Shown: positions 17,792 to 26,562 of the stretch, piece after piece
Layout of the letters: each line of letters starts with the position of its first letter
How positions within the stretch are numbered: position 1 is the first letter of the stretch
Source of the DNA: Phycisphaerae bacterium
GTDB taxonomy: Bacteria > Planctomycetota > Phycisphaerae > Sedimentisphaerales > Anaerohalosphaeraceae
Length of the DNA stretch: 64,000 nt
Direction: 5' to 3'
Assembly (NCBI GenBank): GCA_014859965.1
Contig: JACZKQ010000074.1
Location: 62,001-126,000, forward strand
Position numbers and translations under genes: made by a program
Notes under the pieces: generated by a model
Databases searched by the model: none
Told to the model about the DNA's origin: nothing
The model's input: only the letters and a program-made list of their open reading frames with translations

Positions 17792-19183
17792 ATGTTTGCG
17801 GCTGAGACCTATGTGCGGCGGCGGCGGCGATTGACAGAACAGGTAGGCGCAGGGTTGATCGTGTTCCCGGGCAACGGTTCGAGCCCGATGAATTATAAGG
17901 ATAATCCATACGAATTCAGGCAGGACAGTTCGTTTCTTTATTTCTTTGGGATGGATGCACCCGGCCTTGCAGGGCTGATCGACGTCGAGGGCGCCCGTGA
18001 GATGATCTTTGGCGACGACGTGACGATCGATGACGTCATCTGGATGGGGCCGCAACGGAGCGTCGCCGAGGGGGCGGCGGAGGTCGGGGTGGCGGAGACG
18101 ATGCCCCTGAGCAGGCTGGCGGAGGTGCTGGGAACAGGTTTGCGGCGCGGGCGGCAGATTCATTACCTTCCGCAGTATCGACCGGAGAATGTGCTGTGGC
18201 TGCAGGACCTGCTTTCCATTTCGGCGCCGCAGGTTCGCGCCGGAGCATCGCCGGAGCTTATCCGTGCGGTAGTCGCCCAACGTTCGGTGAAATCGGCGGC
18301 GGAAGTCGAGGAAATCGAATCTGCGCTGGATATCTGTCATGCCATGCAGATGGAAGCCATGAAGGCGATCCGGCCGGGCGCATACGAGCGGGAGATTGTG
18401 GGGCTGATAGAAGGGCTGGTGATCGGGCGGGGATCGCAGGTGGCGTTTCCAACGATCTTTACCGTGCACGGCGAGACGCTTCACAACCACGACCACGGCA
18501 ACGTGATGCAGGGCGGGGACATTGTCATTAACGACTCTGGGGCCGAGTCGCAACTGCACTATGCTGGCGACATCACGCGGACGATTCCGGTGAGCGGGCA
18601 ATTTAGCGACCGGCAGAAGGACGTTTACAAGATCGTTGTGGACGCGCAGCGTGCGGCGTTCGACGCGGTTCGGCCGGGCGTGCTGTTTCGGGACGTGCAT
18701 CTGCTGGCCTGTGAGGTGTTGGCGGGAGGGCTGAAGGATCTCGGCGTGATGAAGGGTGATATTAAGGAGGCGGTCGCGGCCGGGGCGCACGCGCTGTTTT
18801 TTCAGTGCGGCCTGGGGCACATGCTGGGTCTCGACGTGCATGATATGGAGAGCCTGGGCGAGGATTACGTGGGTTACACGGAGGCGGTGGTGCGGAGCGG
18901 TCAGTTCGGCCTGCGGTCGCTGCGATTAGGCAGGGAATTGAAGCCCGGATTTGTCATTACAGTCGAGCCGGGGCTGTATTTCATTCCGCAGTTGATAGAC
19001 CAGTGGAAGGCGGAGAAGCGGCTGGCCGAGTTCATTAACTACGAGGTGGTGGACCGGTTCAGGGATTTCGGGGGCGTGCGGATCGAAGACGACGTCTTGG
19101 TGACGCAAAAGGATTGCCGCATCCTCGGCAGGCCCATCCCTCGAACGGTCGAAGCCGTCGAGGCGGCGTACGGCGAGAAGTGA
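17792..19183 (+). CDS. pepP: Xaa-Pro aminopeptidase (aminopeptidase P family)
   Basis: This metallopeptidase removes N-terminal residues preceding proline. The 463-residue protein has an AMP_N-type domain (about residues 1-135; FRQDSSFLYFFGMDAPG) and a pita-bread M24 catalytic domain. The metal ligands are visible: Asp in INDSGAE, Asp in AGDITRTIPV, His in GLGHMLGLDVHD, Glu in ITVEPGLYF and Glu in VRIEDDVLV. The ATG at 17792 has GGAAGGA upstream and follows the glutaminase-like gene by 17 bp. An upstream in-frame start would lie inside that gene. The pair suggests peptide or amide catabolism. Confidence 0.93.
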   Translation: MFAAETYVRRRRRLTEQVGAGLIVFPGNGSSPMNYKDNPYEFRQDSSFLYFFGMDAPGLAGLIDVEGAREMIFGDDVTIDDVIWMGPQRSVAEGAAEVGVAETMPLSRLAEVLGTGLRRGRQIHYLPQYRPENVLWLQDLLSISAPQVRAGASPELIRAVVAQRSVKSAAEVEEIESALDICHAMQMEAMKAIRPGAYEREIVGLIEGLVIGRGSQVAFPTIFTVHGETLHNHDHGNVMQGGDIVINDSGAESQLHYAGDITRTIPVSGQFSDRQKDVYKIVVDAQRAAFDAVRPGVLFRDVHLLACEVLAGGLKDLGVMKGDIKEAVAAGAHALFFQCGLGHMLGLDVHDMESLGEDYVGYTEAVVRSGQFGLRSLRLGRELKPGFVITVEPGLYFIPQLIDQWKAEKRLAEFINYEVVDRFRDFGGVRIEDDVLVTQKDCRILGRPIPRTVEAVEAAYGEK

Positions 19184-19197
19184 TCTCCCTGCGCAGG

Positions 19198-20232
19198 TCA
19201 GTCGGCGACTTTCAGGACAATCTTTCCGAACTGTGCGCCGCTCTCCATTTTTCTTAGTGCTTCGGCGGCGTGGTCAATCGAAATGACGGAATCGATAACG
19301 GGCCTGAACTTTGCTGTTTCGGCGGCGGCCAGCATGCGGCGGAAGTCCTCGGCCGAGCCCAGGGTGGAGCCCATGATGGTCAACTGGTTCCAATAGAGGG
19401 TCTGCAGATTGGTCTCGGCGACCGCACCGGTGGTCACGCCGCACAGGACGATGCTGCCGCCTTTGCGGACGGCGGCGAAGTCGATCGGCCACGTTGCAGC
19501 CCCGACTGTGTCCATCACAATGTCGACGCCGCGGCCATGCGTGATCTCGCGAGCGCGGGCGGCAACGTCTTCGGCCGTATAGTCGATCAGGTGGTGGGCG
19601 CCCAAGGCGGAGGCCTTGCCGAGCTTTTCAGGTGACGAGGAGGTGACGACGGTTTCGGCGCCGGCGTTCAGTGCGATGGCCAGTCCCGCCAGGGCGACAC
19701 CGCCCCCGATGCCGTGGATCAGAAGTGTGACGCCAGCCTGAAGGCGGCAGCGGGTCATGAGCATCCGCCAGGCGGTGAGCGTAGCCAGCGGCAGTGCGGC
19801 GGCCTCTTCGAAGTTGAGGTAGGCCGGCTTGGGCCGGACGCACCAGAATGGAACGGCAATCTTCTCGGCAAACGTGCCGGGACGGGACAGGCCAACGATG
19901 CCGAAGGATGCACACAGGCTGTGCTCGCCCCGCAGGCAGAATTCGCAGCAGCCGCAGCTGAGGCCGGGATGCAAAATGACGTGGTCGCCCTCGCGGACAC
20001 CGTGCGCCTGGGGTCCGGCGGCGGTCACTACCCCGGCAGCGTCCGAGCCGAGGACATGCGGCATGGGTATTTCGACGCCGGGTCGCCCGTTGCGTACGTG
20101 AATGTCGAGATGGTTCAATGCCGCGGCCTTGACCGCCAGAAGCACCTCGTCATCCTTTAGCACGGGCTCTTTCAGTTGGCCGACCCGAACGCGATCCATC
20201 GGTCCGTGAGAATCGATATAAACTGCCTTCAT
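19198..20232 (-). CDS. Zinc-dependent medium-chain alcohol dehydrogenase / quinone oxidoreductase
   Basis: This 344-residue NAD(P)-dependent oxidoreductase has a GroES-like domain with the proton-relay region NHLDIHVRNG and a structural zinc cluster CGCCEFCLRGEHSLC. The Rossmann domain carries HGIGGGVALAGLAIAL. The GRGVDIVMDTVGAATW and KIVLKVAD segments are typical of the MDR superfamily. ATG 20232 is preceded by GGGAGGGAAACA, a strong ribosome-binding site; an upstream in-frame start adding 19 residues is unlikely. It converges on the pepP stop with a 14-bp gap and no recognisable terminator. Substrate unknown. Confidence 0.88.
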   Translation of the reverse strand: MKAVYIDSHGPMDRVRVGQLKEPVLKDDEVLLAVKAAALNHLDIHVRNGRPGVEIPMPHVLGSDAAGVVTAAGPQAHGVREGDHVILHPGLSCGCCEFCLRGEHSLCASFGIVGLSRPGTFAEKIAVPFWCVRPKPAYLNFEEAAALPLATLTAWRMLMTRCRLQAGVTLLIHGIGGGVALAGLAIALNAGAETVVTSSSPEKLGKASALGAHHLIDYTAEDVAARAREITHGRGVDIVMDTVGAATWPIDFAAVRKGGSIVLCGVTTGAVAETNLQTLYWNQLTIMGSTLGSAEDFRRMLAAAETAKFRPVIDSVISIDHAAEALRKMESGAQFGKIVLKVAD

Positions 20233-20325
20233 TGTTTCCCTCCCTATTGGCAGGATTGCTCCTGGCACACCTTCGTCATCTGCATTCAAGCGCCGCCGCT
20301 ACAGGACCCGCATGCGGCATGAAAG

Positions 20326-20520
20326 CTACAGTATAAACTTCGAGTAGACTTGGACCCTCAGGTTTCGCCTCAATTCCTTGCTTTTGCCTCTGCGGCGGCG
20401 GTTCTGTTCCTGTACAGCCTCCCACGGCGTCTTGTGTCGCTTGTCCCACTGCCGGGTATCCCGGATCTGGACAGATTTGAATATCGGCCTGTTGTGCTGG
20501 TCTGTCGTAATGCGTTCCAC
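20326..20520 (-). CDS. Small basic hypothetical protein
   Basis: This possible 64-residue protein starts at GTG 20520 with AGGGGG close upstream on the minus strand. It is rich in Arg, Lys, Gln and Trp (RDTRQWDKRHKTPWEAVQEQ, then NRRRRGKSKELRR) and has no membrane segment, so it could bind RNA or DNA. I do not recognise the family. It lies in the otherwise empty 473 bp between the alcohol dehydrogenase and the phosphoribosyltransferase; the remaining parts (20,233-20,325 and 20,521-20,705) show no gene or clear signal. The support is the ribosome-binding site and a non-random composition, so the call is tentative. Confidence 0.4.
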   Translation of the reverse strand: MERITTDQHNRPIFKSVQIRDTRQWDKRHKTPWEAVQEQNRRRRGKSKELRRNLRVQVYSKFIL

Positions 20521-20705
20521 TCTGGCCCCCTAAATGCCCGTCGGGCTGTTTTTCGCTTGTGCTTGCACCTTTTATTTCGGCTCTTACTGCGTGCCTGCTT
20601 ATACGTTTGGCGTTTTGGCTGAAACCCGTGGACCAAATGACCGAATCATAAACAAGGGAAGTCACGAAGGTTCTGATAAAGCTGACGCATGTGGGGGGCG
20701 TGACG

Positions 20706-21350
20706 ATGTTCAAAGACCGCGCAGACGCCGGGCGGCACCTTGCCGAGGCGCTGGAGATATATAAGGATCAGACTCCGCTCATCCTGGCCATTGTTCGAGG
20801 CGGGGTAGAGGTCGGATACGAGGTCGCAAAACACCTGCATGCGGACTTCTCAATCCTGGTGTCACGCAAACTGCCCTTCCCCGACAACCCGGAGGCCGGC
20901 TTCGGGGCGATTGCCGAAGACGGCAGCCGATACATTAATCACGATGCGTCAGCCTGTCTTTCAGGTGCAATGATCAGAGAAATCACGGATCAGCAGACCG
21001 CGGAGTTGCGGCGGCGGGTTGAGGTGCTCCGCGGCGGCGTCCCGCTGCCGACCATTGAAGGGCGAACCGTGATCCTCATCGACGACGGGATTGCGATGGG
21101 TTCGACAATGCGGGCTTCGATTACGCTATGCAGGAACAAGAAGGCGCGTCGCGTCATCGTAGCCGCGCCTGTGGCGGGCCTGGAGACGGCCAAGCAGGTC
21201 GCACGATTCGCCGATGAGATTGTTGTCCTTTCCTGCCCGCAGAACTTCTATGCCGTCGCCCAAGCCTATGAGAACTGGTATGATGTCAGCGATGACGAAG
21301 TGACCCAGATACTGCATCGGTGGCAACTGGAAACCGCCAAGGCCACGTAG
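20706..21350 (+). CDS. Phosphoribosyltransferase-family protein
   Basis: This 214-residue protein contains the type I phosphoribosyltransferase PRPP-binding loop VILIDDGIAMGSTMRAS, preceded by an N-terminal half with LILAIVRGGVEVGYEVAKHL and SRKLPFPDNPEAGFGAI. This pattern matches the COG1926-like predicted phosphoribosyltransferases. The hydrolytic or transferase substrate is unknown. ATG 20706 is preceded by a GGGGGG stretch; a GTG at 20691 is an alternative. The gene ends one base before the convergent DUF72 gene. Confidence 0.85.
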   Translation: MFKDRADAGRHLAEALEIYKDQTPLILAIVRGGVEVGYEVAKHLHADFSILVSRKLPFPDNPEAGFGAIAEDGSRYINHDASACLSGAMIREITDQQTAELRRRVEVLRGGVPLPTIEGRTVILIDDGIAMGSTMRASITLCRNKKARRVIVAAPVAGLETAKQVARFADEIVVLSCPQNFYAVAQAYENWYDVSDDEVTQILHRWQLETAKAT

Positions 21351-21351
21351 G

Positions 21352-22095
21352 TTATGCACCGAGAAGAAGCGTGCGAAGCGTTCGGGCGTTTTCCACCGCG
21401 TAGCCGTGGATGTCATTATTGAAATAGGCGTAAACGTGGGTGACCTTGCTGCGGTGTTCGTCGATCCATCGAGCCCAGTCTTCCAGTTCGGATTCGGTGT
21501 ACTTGCCTTCATATCGCCCGCCGCCGGACCCGTGAAAACGCACATAGATTTTCTTGCCCGTGATGACGCGCGGCGGTGCGGAGACGCCGTGGTCGTGCAC
21601 ACAGACGCCGGCGCCGAACCTGTCGAGCAGGTCCCAGATGTCCTCATCGTACCAGCTTTCGTGGCGGAACTCAAAAAAGCTTTGCGTGCGATTGCAGACG
21701 AATTGCAGGAAGGTTTCCAGCCTGTCGAAGTTCTTATGGTAACTCGGCGGCAATTGAAAGAGGATGGGACCCAATTTGCTTTCCATGAGTTCGGCCCGTT
21801 CCATGAACAGGTCGATGGAATCCTCGGGATCGAGCAGCCGCTTGATATGAGTGATGTAGCGACTGGCTTTGAGGGTGAACATGAATCCCGGAGGGACGTG
21901 ATCTCGCCAGTTCTCGAAAGTGCCCGCCTGGGGCAGGTGATAGAAGGTGTTGTTGATTTCGACGGTGTCGAACTGTTCGGCATAGAAGCTCAGCCATCGG
22001 GTCTTGGCGAGGTCTTCAGGATAGAGAACGCCTTGCCAATGTGCATAGTGCCAGCCGGAGGTCCCCACGCGAATTTCACATTTCTTCTTCGACAA
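21352..22095 (-). CDS. DUF72 family protein (YecE-like)
   Basis: This 247-residue TIM-barrel-like protein belongs to the DUF72/YecE family of unknown function. Signatures are IRVGTSGWHYAHW near the start, FDTVEINNTFYHLP, FTLKASRYITHIKRL, GPILFQLPPSYH, FFEFRHESWYDEDI, YVRFHGSG and HVYAYFNNDIHGYAVENA. The start is TTG 22095 with AAGGA seven bases upstream. It lies 24 bp downstream of the E2 gene on the same strand, so it may be cotranscribed. The gap to the convergent phosphoribosyltransferase is one base. Confidence 0.9.
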   Translation of the reverse strand: MSKKKCEIRVGTSGWHYAHWQGVLYPEDLAKTRWLSFYAEQFDTVEINNTFYHLPQAGTFENWRDHVPPGFMFTLKASRYITHIKRLLDPEDSIDLFMERAELMESKLGPILFQLPPSYHKNFDRLETFLQFVCNRTQSFFEFRHESWYDEDIWDLLDRFGAGVCVHDHGVSAPPRVITGKKIYVRFHGSGGGRYEGKYTESELEDWARWIDEHRSKVTHVYAYFNNDIHGYAVENARTLRTLLLGA

Positions 22096-22119
22096 AAAGT
22101 ATTCCTTGGCGGCGAGATT

Positions 22120-23439
22120 CTAATACAGCGGTTCGATCGGGTATTCTATCATCTGCTTGAGGTCTCGCAGGAAATTGGCGCCGATGGCGCCGTCGATGAG
22201 CCGATGGTCGCAGGAAAGCGTCAGCTTGGCGCAGAGTTTGGCGCAGATCTGTTCGTTTTCGTCGGCAACGCAGATTTTCATGAACTCGCCGACCGCGAGG
22301 ATCGCCGAGCCCGGTGGGTTGATGATCGCGGTGAATTCCTCGATGCCGTAGGTGCCGAGGCTGCTCACGGTGAAGGTGCTGTCGGCGTAGTCTGCGCGGG
22401 TGAGAGCGCCCTTGCGGGTCTTATCGACGAGGGCTTTAAGTTCGGTATCGATCTGGAGGATGCCTTTTGCGCCGCAGTCGCGAACGACGGGGGCGATCAG
22501 GCCATCGGGCTGGGACACCGCCAGTGCGATATCGATGGCGGCGTGCTGCTCAATGGCATCTTCTTTCCATGTGGCGTTGACCATGGGGTGTCGTCTGAGC
22601 GTCTCGGCGACGAATTTGATCAGGAAGGCGTTCACGGAGACATGCGCGTTGAGACTTTTGTTCAGCCGGGCCCGGGCCGCCATGAGGTTTTCGACGCCCG
22701 CGGTGACCTTCAGATAGAAGTGGGGGGCCGAGAACTTCGAGCCGCTGAGCGTGTCGGCAATGACCTTGCGTTTGGGTGTGATCTCGATGGTTTTGTCTTC
22801 CAGTGTGCCCTGGGCGGCGGCAGTAGCGGCCTGGGGACTTGTCTTCGAAACGGCCGCCTTGACATCGTCGCGGGTGATTCGGCCGTCGGGGCCGGAGCCT
22901 TGGACCGTCGACAGATCGACTCCGCGTTCGTCGGCGAGTCGGCGGGCCAGCGGCGTGGCTACGAACTTACCTTCTGCTGCGGGCTTCGTCATCTTCTGTT
23001 GCGGAGGTGCCTCCTCCGGTAGTCTGGGTTTCTGGGTTTGCTCCGCCGGCGGTTCTGGTTCCGGTTCCGCTTTCTCCGGCGGCTTCTCGGCTTTGGCGGG
23101 CTCCTGAGGTTTCTTCTCGGCCTCAGCCGGCTTTTCAACGGCTTTCTCCTCTTTTTCGTGTTCGGGCTCCGCCGTTTTCGCAGCGCCCTCGGCCTTCTCG
23201 CCGGCCTCGCCGATCGTTGCGATCTCCTTGCCGACGGGCACGCTGGAGCCTTCCTGGGCGAGGATCTTCAACAGGACGCCGTCGGCCGGCGATTCGTACT
23301 CCATCGTCGCCTTGTCCGTTTCAACCTCACAGAGCACGTCCCCCTGTGCAACGGCGTCGCCTTCATTCTTGACCCACTTGACGATCACGCCCTCTTCCAT
23401 CGTGGGCGACAGGGCCAGCATCGGTATGTTCTCAGCCAT
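22120..23439 (-). CDS. pdhC: Pyruvate dehydrogenase E2 (dihydrolipoamide acetyltransferase)
   Basis: E2 transfers the acetyl group to CoA and forms the core of the complex. The 439-residue protein has one lipoyl domain (residues 1-80) with the lipoylated Lys in VETDKATMEYE. A long Pro/Glu/Lys/Ala-rich flexible linker (about 80-155) follows. The peripheral subunit-binding domain (about 158-195; ATPLARRLADERGVDLSTV, GPDGRITRDDV) comes next. The catalytic acyltransferase domain ends with LSCDHRLIDGAIGANFL, which contains the catalytic His-x3-Asp-Gly. GGAAGAG precedes the ATG. It lies 11 bp after the E1 beta gene. Other 2-oxoacid complexes are possible, but the E1 type favours pyruvate. Confidence 0.93.
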   Translation of the reverse strand: MAENIPMLALSPTMEEGVIVKWVKNEGDAVAQGDVLCEVETDKATMEYESPADGVLLKILAQEGSSVPVGKEIATIGEAGEKAEGAAKTAEPEHEKEEKAVEKPAEAEKKPQEPAKAEKPPEKAEPEPEPPAEQTQKPRLPEEAPPQQKMTKPAAEGKFVATPLARRLADERGVDLSTVQGSGPDGRITRDDVKAAVSKTSPQAATAAAQGTLEDKTIEITPKRKVIADTLSGSKFSAPHFYLKVTAGVENLMAARARLNKSLNAHVSVNAFLIKFVAETLRRHPMVNATWKEDAIEQHAAIDIALAVSQPDGLIAPVVRDCGAKGILQIDTELKALVDKTRKGALTRADYADSTFTVSSLGTYGIEEFTAIINPPGSAILAVGEFMKICVADENEQICAKLCAKLTLSCDHRLIDGAIGANFLRDLKQMIEYPIEPLY

Positions 23440-23450
23440 TGTTCTCTTCC

Positions 23451-24428
23451 TTATAGATACAGCACCTTTTCAACCGCGGCGAGAATCTTGTCGACGGACG
23501 GCTGAGCGGCCAATTCCAGTTGATGGTTATACGGCATGGGAATGTCTTCACTGGTGACCAGTTCCACCTGTGCGTCGAGCCGGTCAAAGCAGCGGTGCGA
23601 CACAAGCCATGCGACATACGCGCCGACACTGGCGATGGGCCAGCCCTCGTCGATGACGATGCAGCGGGAGGTTTTCGCGACGGAGGCGACGATGGCGGCC
23701 TCGTCAAGCGGACGCAAGCTTCGCAGGTCGATCACTTCGGCGTCGATGCCGTCTTGGGCGAGGGCTTCGGCGGCGGCGAGAACCATGTGCACTACCTTGC
23801 CGAACGTGATCAGCGTAACTTCGCGGCCGGGGCGCTTAATGTCGGCCTTGCCCAACGGAATAAGGTATTCGTCTGTCGGCACGTCGCCCTTGGCCCCGTA
23901 GAGCAGTTCGGCCTCCATCATCACGACGGGGTTGTCGTCGCGGATTGCGGACTTCAGCAGGCCTTTGGCATCGTAGGGCGTGGCGGCGCTGATGACCTTC
24001 AGGCCCGGCACATGCGAGTAAATGGCGTCCAGTGCCTGAGAGTGCTGACTGCTGAGCCATTCGGCGGGGCCGTTTGGGCCGCGGAAGACGATGGGCACGC
24101 TGAACTGTCCGCCGGACATGTAGCGCATCTTCGCGGCATTGTTGATAACCTGATCGAGGGCCTGAATACTGAAGTTGAACGTCATCCACTCGACGATCGG
24201 CCGCAGGCCCGCCATGGCGGCGCCGATGCCGATGCCTGTAAACCCTTCCTCGCTGATGGGCGTATCAATGACGCGGCGATCGCCGTACTTGTCGTGCAGT
24301 CCGCGGCTGACCTTGTAGGCGCCATTGTACAAGGCGACCTCCTCGCCAATGAGGAAGACGCGGTCGTCCCGGGCCATCTCTTCGTCTATGGCCTGGTTCA
24401 GTGCATCGCGATAGGCAATAACGGGCAT
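23451..24428 (-). CDS. pdhB: Pyruvate dehydrogenase E1 beta subunit
   Basis: This 325-residue transketolase-like subunit pairs with E1 alpha to decarboxylate pyruvate. It shows the E1 beta motifs RDALNQAIDEEMARDDRVFL, IGEEVALYNGAYKV, IDTPISEEGFTGIGIGAAMA and GGQFSVPIVFRGPNG. The C-terminal domain has EVIDLRSLRPLDEAAIVASV. ATG 24428 is preceded by GAGGA with six-base spacing; an upstream TTG at 24449 is less likely. It forms a block with the E1 alpha gene upstream and the E2 gene downstream. Confidence 0.94.
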   Translation of the reverse strand: MPVIAYRDALNQAIDEEMARDDRVFLIGEEVALYNGAYKVSRGLHDKYGDRRVIDTPISEEGFTGIGIGAAMAGLRPIVEWMTFNFSIQALDQVINNAAKMRYMSGGQFSVPIVFRGPNGPAEWLSSQHSQALDAIYSHVPGLKVISAATPYDAKGLLKSAIRDDNPVVMMEAELLYGAKGDVPTDEYLIPLGKADIKRPGREVTLITFGKVVHMVLAAAEALAQDGIDAEVIDLRSLRPLDEAAIVASVAKTSRCIVIDEGWPIASVGAYVAWLVSHRCFDRLDAQVELVTSEDIPMPYNHQLELAAQPSVDKILAAVEKVLYL

Positions 24429-24523
24429 ACCATTCCTCGCAGTTCTCAATGTGGCACGAGCATCCTGCCCGTGGTAACCCGCGCCGCAGTTCGCGCGGCT
24501 AAACCGTGCAACATCAATCTCAT

Positions 24524-25513
24524 TTACTTGAACACATCCTCATACATTGTCTCAATGGCAGGCATCTCGCTGGCCTCGGCAAAATCCACGGCCTCGGCCA
24601 CGGCCTGCTTGCAGCGTTTGTCCATCTGCTGATAGTCGTCCTCGGCGAGCACCCCATCAGCGGTCATTTTGTTTTTAAGGATCAGGATCGGGTCCTGCTC
24701 CTTTTGTTTGAGTATCTCTTCCTTGGTGCGGTAGGTTCCTGGGTCGCTCATCGAATGGCCCATGTAACGGTACGTGCGGAGTTCGAGCAGGCTGGGCTGG
24801 GACTCGGTCCGCACGGCGGCCACGGCTTCCTTGATGTTTTCGAAGACCGCGATGGCATCCATGCCGTCGACCTGTTTGCCCGGCATGTTATAGGACGACG
24901 CCAGCGAAGAAAGGTCGTGTACGGCGCTGACGCGGCGATAATCCGTCCCCATCCCGTACCAGTTGTTCTCGCAGATGTATACCACCGGCAGCTTCCAGAC
25001 GCCGGCCATGTTCAGCGCCTCGTGAAAAGAACCCTGGTGAACGGCGCCGTCGCCGAAAAAGCACAGGATGACCCCCTTTTCGCCTCTGTACTTTATCTTG
25101 AGGGCGACACCGGTCGCCAGCGGAATATGCGCCCCCACGATGCCGTGGCCGCCGTAAAAATGACGTTCGACGTCAAACAGGTGCATGGAGCCGCCTTTGC
25201 CGCGGCTGCACCCGGTGATCTTGCCATACAGCTCGGCCATGACGACCTTGGGGTCCATGCTCGCGGCGAGTGCGTGGCCGTGGTCGCGGTATGCCGTCAT
25301 AATATAGTCGCGCGCCGGATCAATCGCGGCGGCAGCGCCGACGGCGATGGCTTCCTGGCCGATGTAGATGTGACAGAAGCCGCCGATCTTGCGCAGACCA
25401 TACATTTGGGCGGCCTTCTCCTCGAAACGCCGGATCAGCAGCATGCCCTCCAGCAGACCTTTCAGAAACTCCGGTCCGTATTGCGTTTTTTTCTTTGCAT
25501 CGCTTTTGGCCAC
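24524..25513 (-). CDS. pdhA: Pyruvate dehydrogenase E1 alpha subunit
   Basis: This 329-residue thiamine-diphosphate subunit carries the TPP/Mg motif GDGAVHQGSFHEALNMAG and ends its cofactor region with VVYICENNWYGM. Upstream are ARDYIMTAYRDHGHALA and GCSRGKGGSMHLFD. The phosphorylation-loop-like stretch RYMGHSMSDPGTYRT is also present. The start is GTG 25513 with CAGGA upstream. It is the first of three PDH genes and lies 25 bp after the PPOX-fold gene. No dihydrolipoamide dehydrogenase (E3) gene lies in this window. Confidence 0.95.
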   Translation of the reverse strand: MAKSDAKKKTQYGPEFLKGLLEGMLLIRRFEEKAAQMYGLRKIGGFCHIYIGQEAIAVGAAAAIDPARDYIMTAYRDHGHALAASMDPKVVMAELYGKITGCSRGKGGSMHLFDVERHFYGGHGIVGAHIPLATGVALKIKYRGEKGVILCFFGDGAVHQGSFHEALNMAGVWKLPVVYICENNWYGMGTDYRRVSAVHDLSSLASSYNMPGKQVDGMDAIAVFENIKEAVAAVRTESQPSLLELRTYRYMGHSMSDPGTYRTKEEILKQKEQDPILILKNKMTADGVLAEDDYQQMDKRCKQAVAEAVDFAEASEMPAIETMYEDVFK

Positions 25514-25538
25514 CTTGTTGGTCCTGCGTAATAGTTTT

Positions 25539-25976
25539 TCAGAATGTAACGATTTCGCGCGAGGCCTTCATAGGTTTCAACCATGTTGCCTCCTCAATCA
25601 TGGTCTCGATGACGACGAATTCTTCGGCGGGCGCATTTGTCTTCCAGAAGACCGCCAGTCTGGGGCCCACTATGTCCATGAGTTCGGCTTTCAGCGCGGG
25701 ATTATCGATAACACGGGTCGGGCCGCTGAGATGAACGATTTCTCTGAGGTCACGAGTCTGAATCATCCACGCGGCCTGGCCGGATGCACCGATTTGATCG
25801 ACCTTGGCGGCGTTGGGCCTTGAGAATGCGAATATTGCGCCGCGGCGTTGTTTGAGCACTACCGGCGTCATCCATCGCATGTGAATGCGTCCATTGGAAT
25901 CGGCGGTCGCCAGTACCCCCGTCTTGGCCTCGTCGAGAATAACTTCAAGTTTGTTAGCCAGTTCGTGTGCTTGCAT
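25539..25976 (-). CDS. Pyridoxamine 5'-phosphate oxidase-fold protein
   Basis: This 145-residue protein has the split-barrel fold of flavin- or F420-binding PPOX relatives (general stress protein 26-like). Visible blocks are TGVLATADSNGRIHMRWMTP, GAIFAFSRPNAAKVDQI and QAAWMIQTRDLREIVHLSG. AAGGAGG precedes the ATG. Enzymatic activity is unknown; members act as flavin reductases or stress proteins. It sits between superoxide reductase and PDH and may share their redox-stress expression. Confidence 0.82.
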   Translation of the reverse strand: MQAHELANKLEVILDEAKTGVLATADSNGRIHMRWMTPVVLKQRRGAIFAFSRPNAAKVDQIGASGQAAWMIQTRDLREIVHLSGPTRVIDNPALKAELMDIVGPRLAVFWKTNAPAEEFVVIETMIEEATWLKPMKASREIVTF

Positions 25977-26082
25977 GGCCGAACCTCCTTCTTACTCGCC
26001 GGCGTATACACTTATCGCCGCGAGTTCCGACTGCGCACCCACTCAATCCCTGCTGCACGGCTGCATGGGCCCGTTTCGAGCA

Positions 26083-26469
26083 TCATTCTGAGATGTGTAT
26101 CTGCATGCGGCCTTCCCACGTGCCATGTATATTGCAGTGCGCAAATGCACGCAGCGTGTCATGGATATGGGTTAATGAGACGCGAACCCTCATAATGGGC
26201 GAGGTTGCAAGTGGAGTCAGACCGAGCCGTGCAATATAAGTATCGTCCGCGTACAAGTCGATAAAATCAAGGTAGTGCGTCGGCTCGATGCGGTGCGACA
26301 TGTGCTCGCCCACCTCGATCGTGACGTCAAAGGGCTCATTGGCACGGATATGCTCGGGGGCACTGATGACGACCACATGCTCCTTTTCGAGACTCGTCAT
26401 GTTTTCCATATCTGCGACCGTGTTGACGCCGCAGAGCAGGTCATCTTCACATTGCATGGGCTTATTCAT
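26083..26469 (-). CDS. Superoxide reductase (neelaredoxin-type), atypical
   Basis: Superoxide reductase reduces superoxide to peroxide without making oxygen, typical of anaerobes. The 128-residue protein shows the iron-centre pattern: His31, His59, His65 in THYLDFIDLY, and Cys112/His115 in CNIHGTWEG. It lacks the N-terminal desulforedoxin domain, so it is the one-iron type, but has about 27 extra N-terminal residues with Cys7 and Cys13. The Glu-Lys-His stretch that precedes the first His in classical enzymes reads Lys29-Glu30-His31 here, so the catalytic Lys position holds Glu. AAGGAGG precedes the ATG. Alignment was by eye. Confidence 0.83.
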   Translation of the reverse strand: MNKPMQCEDDLLCGVNTVADMENMTSLEKEHVVVISAPEHIRANEPFDVTIEVGEHMSHRIEPTHYLDFIDLYADDTYIARLGLTPLATSPIMRVRVSLTHIHDTLRAFAHCNIHGTWEGRMQIHISE

Positions 26470-26503
26470 TATCCCCTCCTTAAATCTTATTCAGGTTCTT
26501 CAT

Positions 26504-26531
26504 GGGGCCCGCCCGTTGCGAGGCGGGCCCC
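26504..26531. other. Strong inverted repeat between CBS and superoxide reductase genes
   Basis: A perfect 10-bp GC-rich inverted repeat (GGGGCCCGCC at 26504-26513 and its complement at 26522-26531) with an 8-base loop lies between the two minus-strand genes. No U-run follows on either strand, so it is not a typical intrinsic terminator. It could act as an RNA stability or attenuation element. Confidence 0.5.
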
Positions 26532-26562
26532 CTTACTAAATCCGGTAAGCGGCCGCCATCGC

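Noticed and set aside
26504-26531. Intrinsic transcription terminator
   Set aside because: The stem is strong but no U-run follows on either strand.
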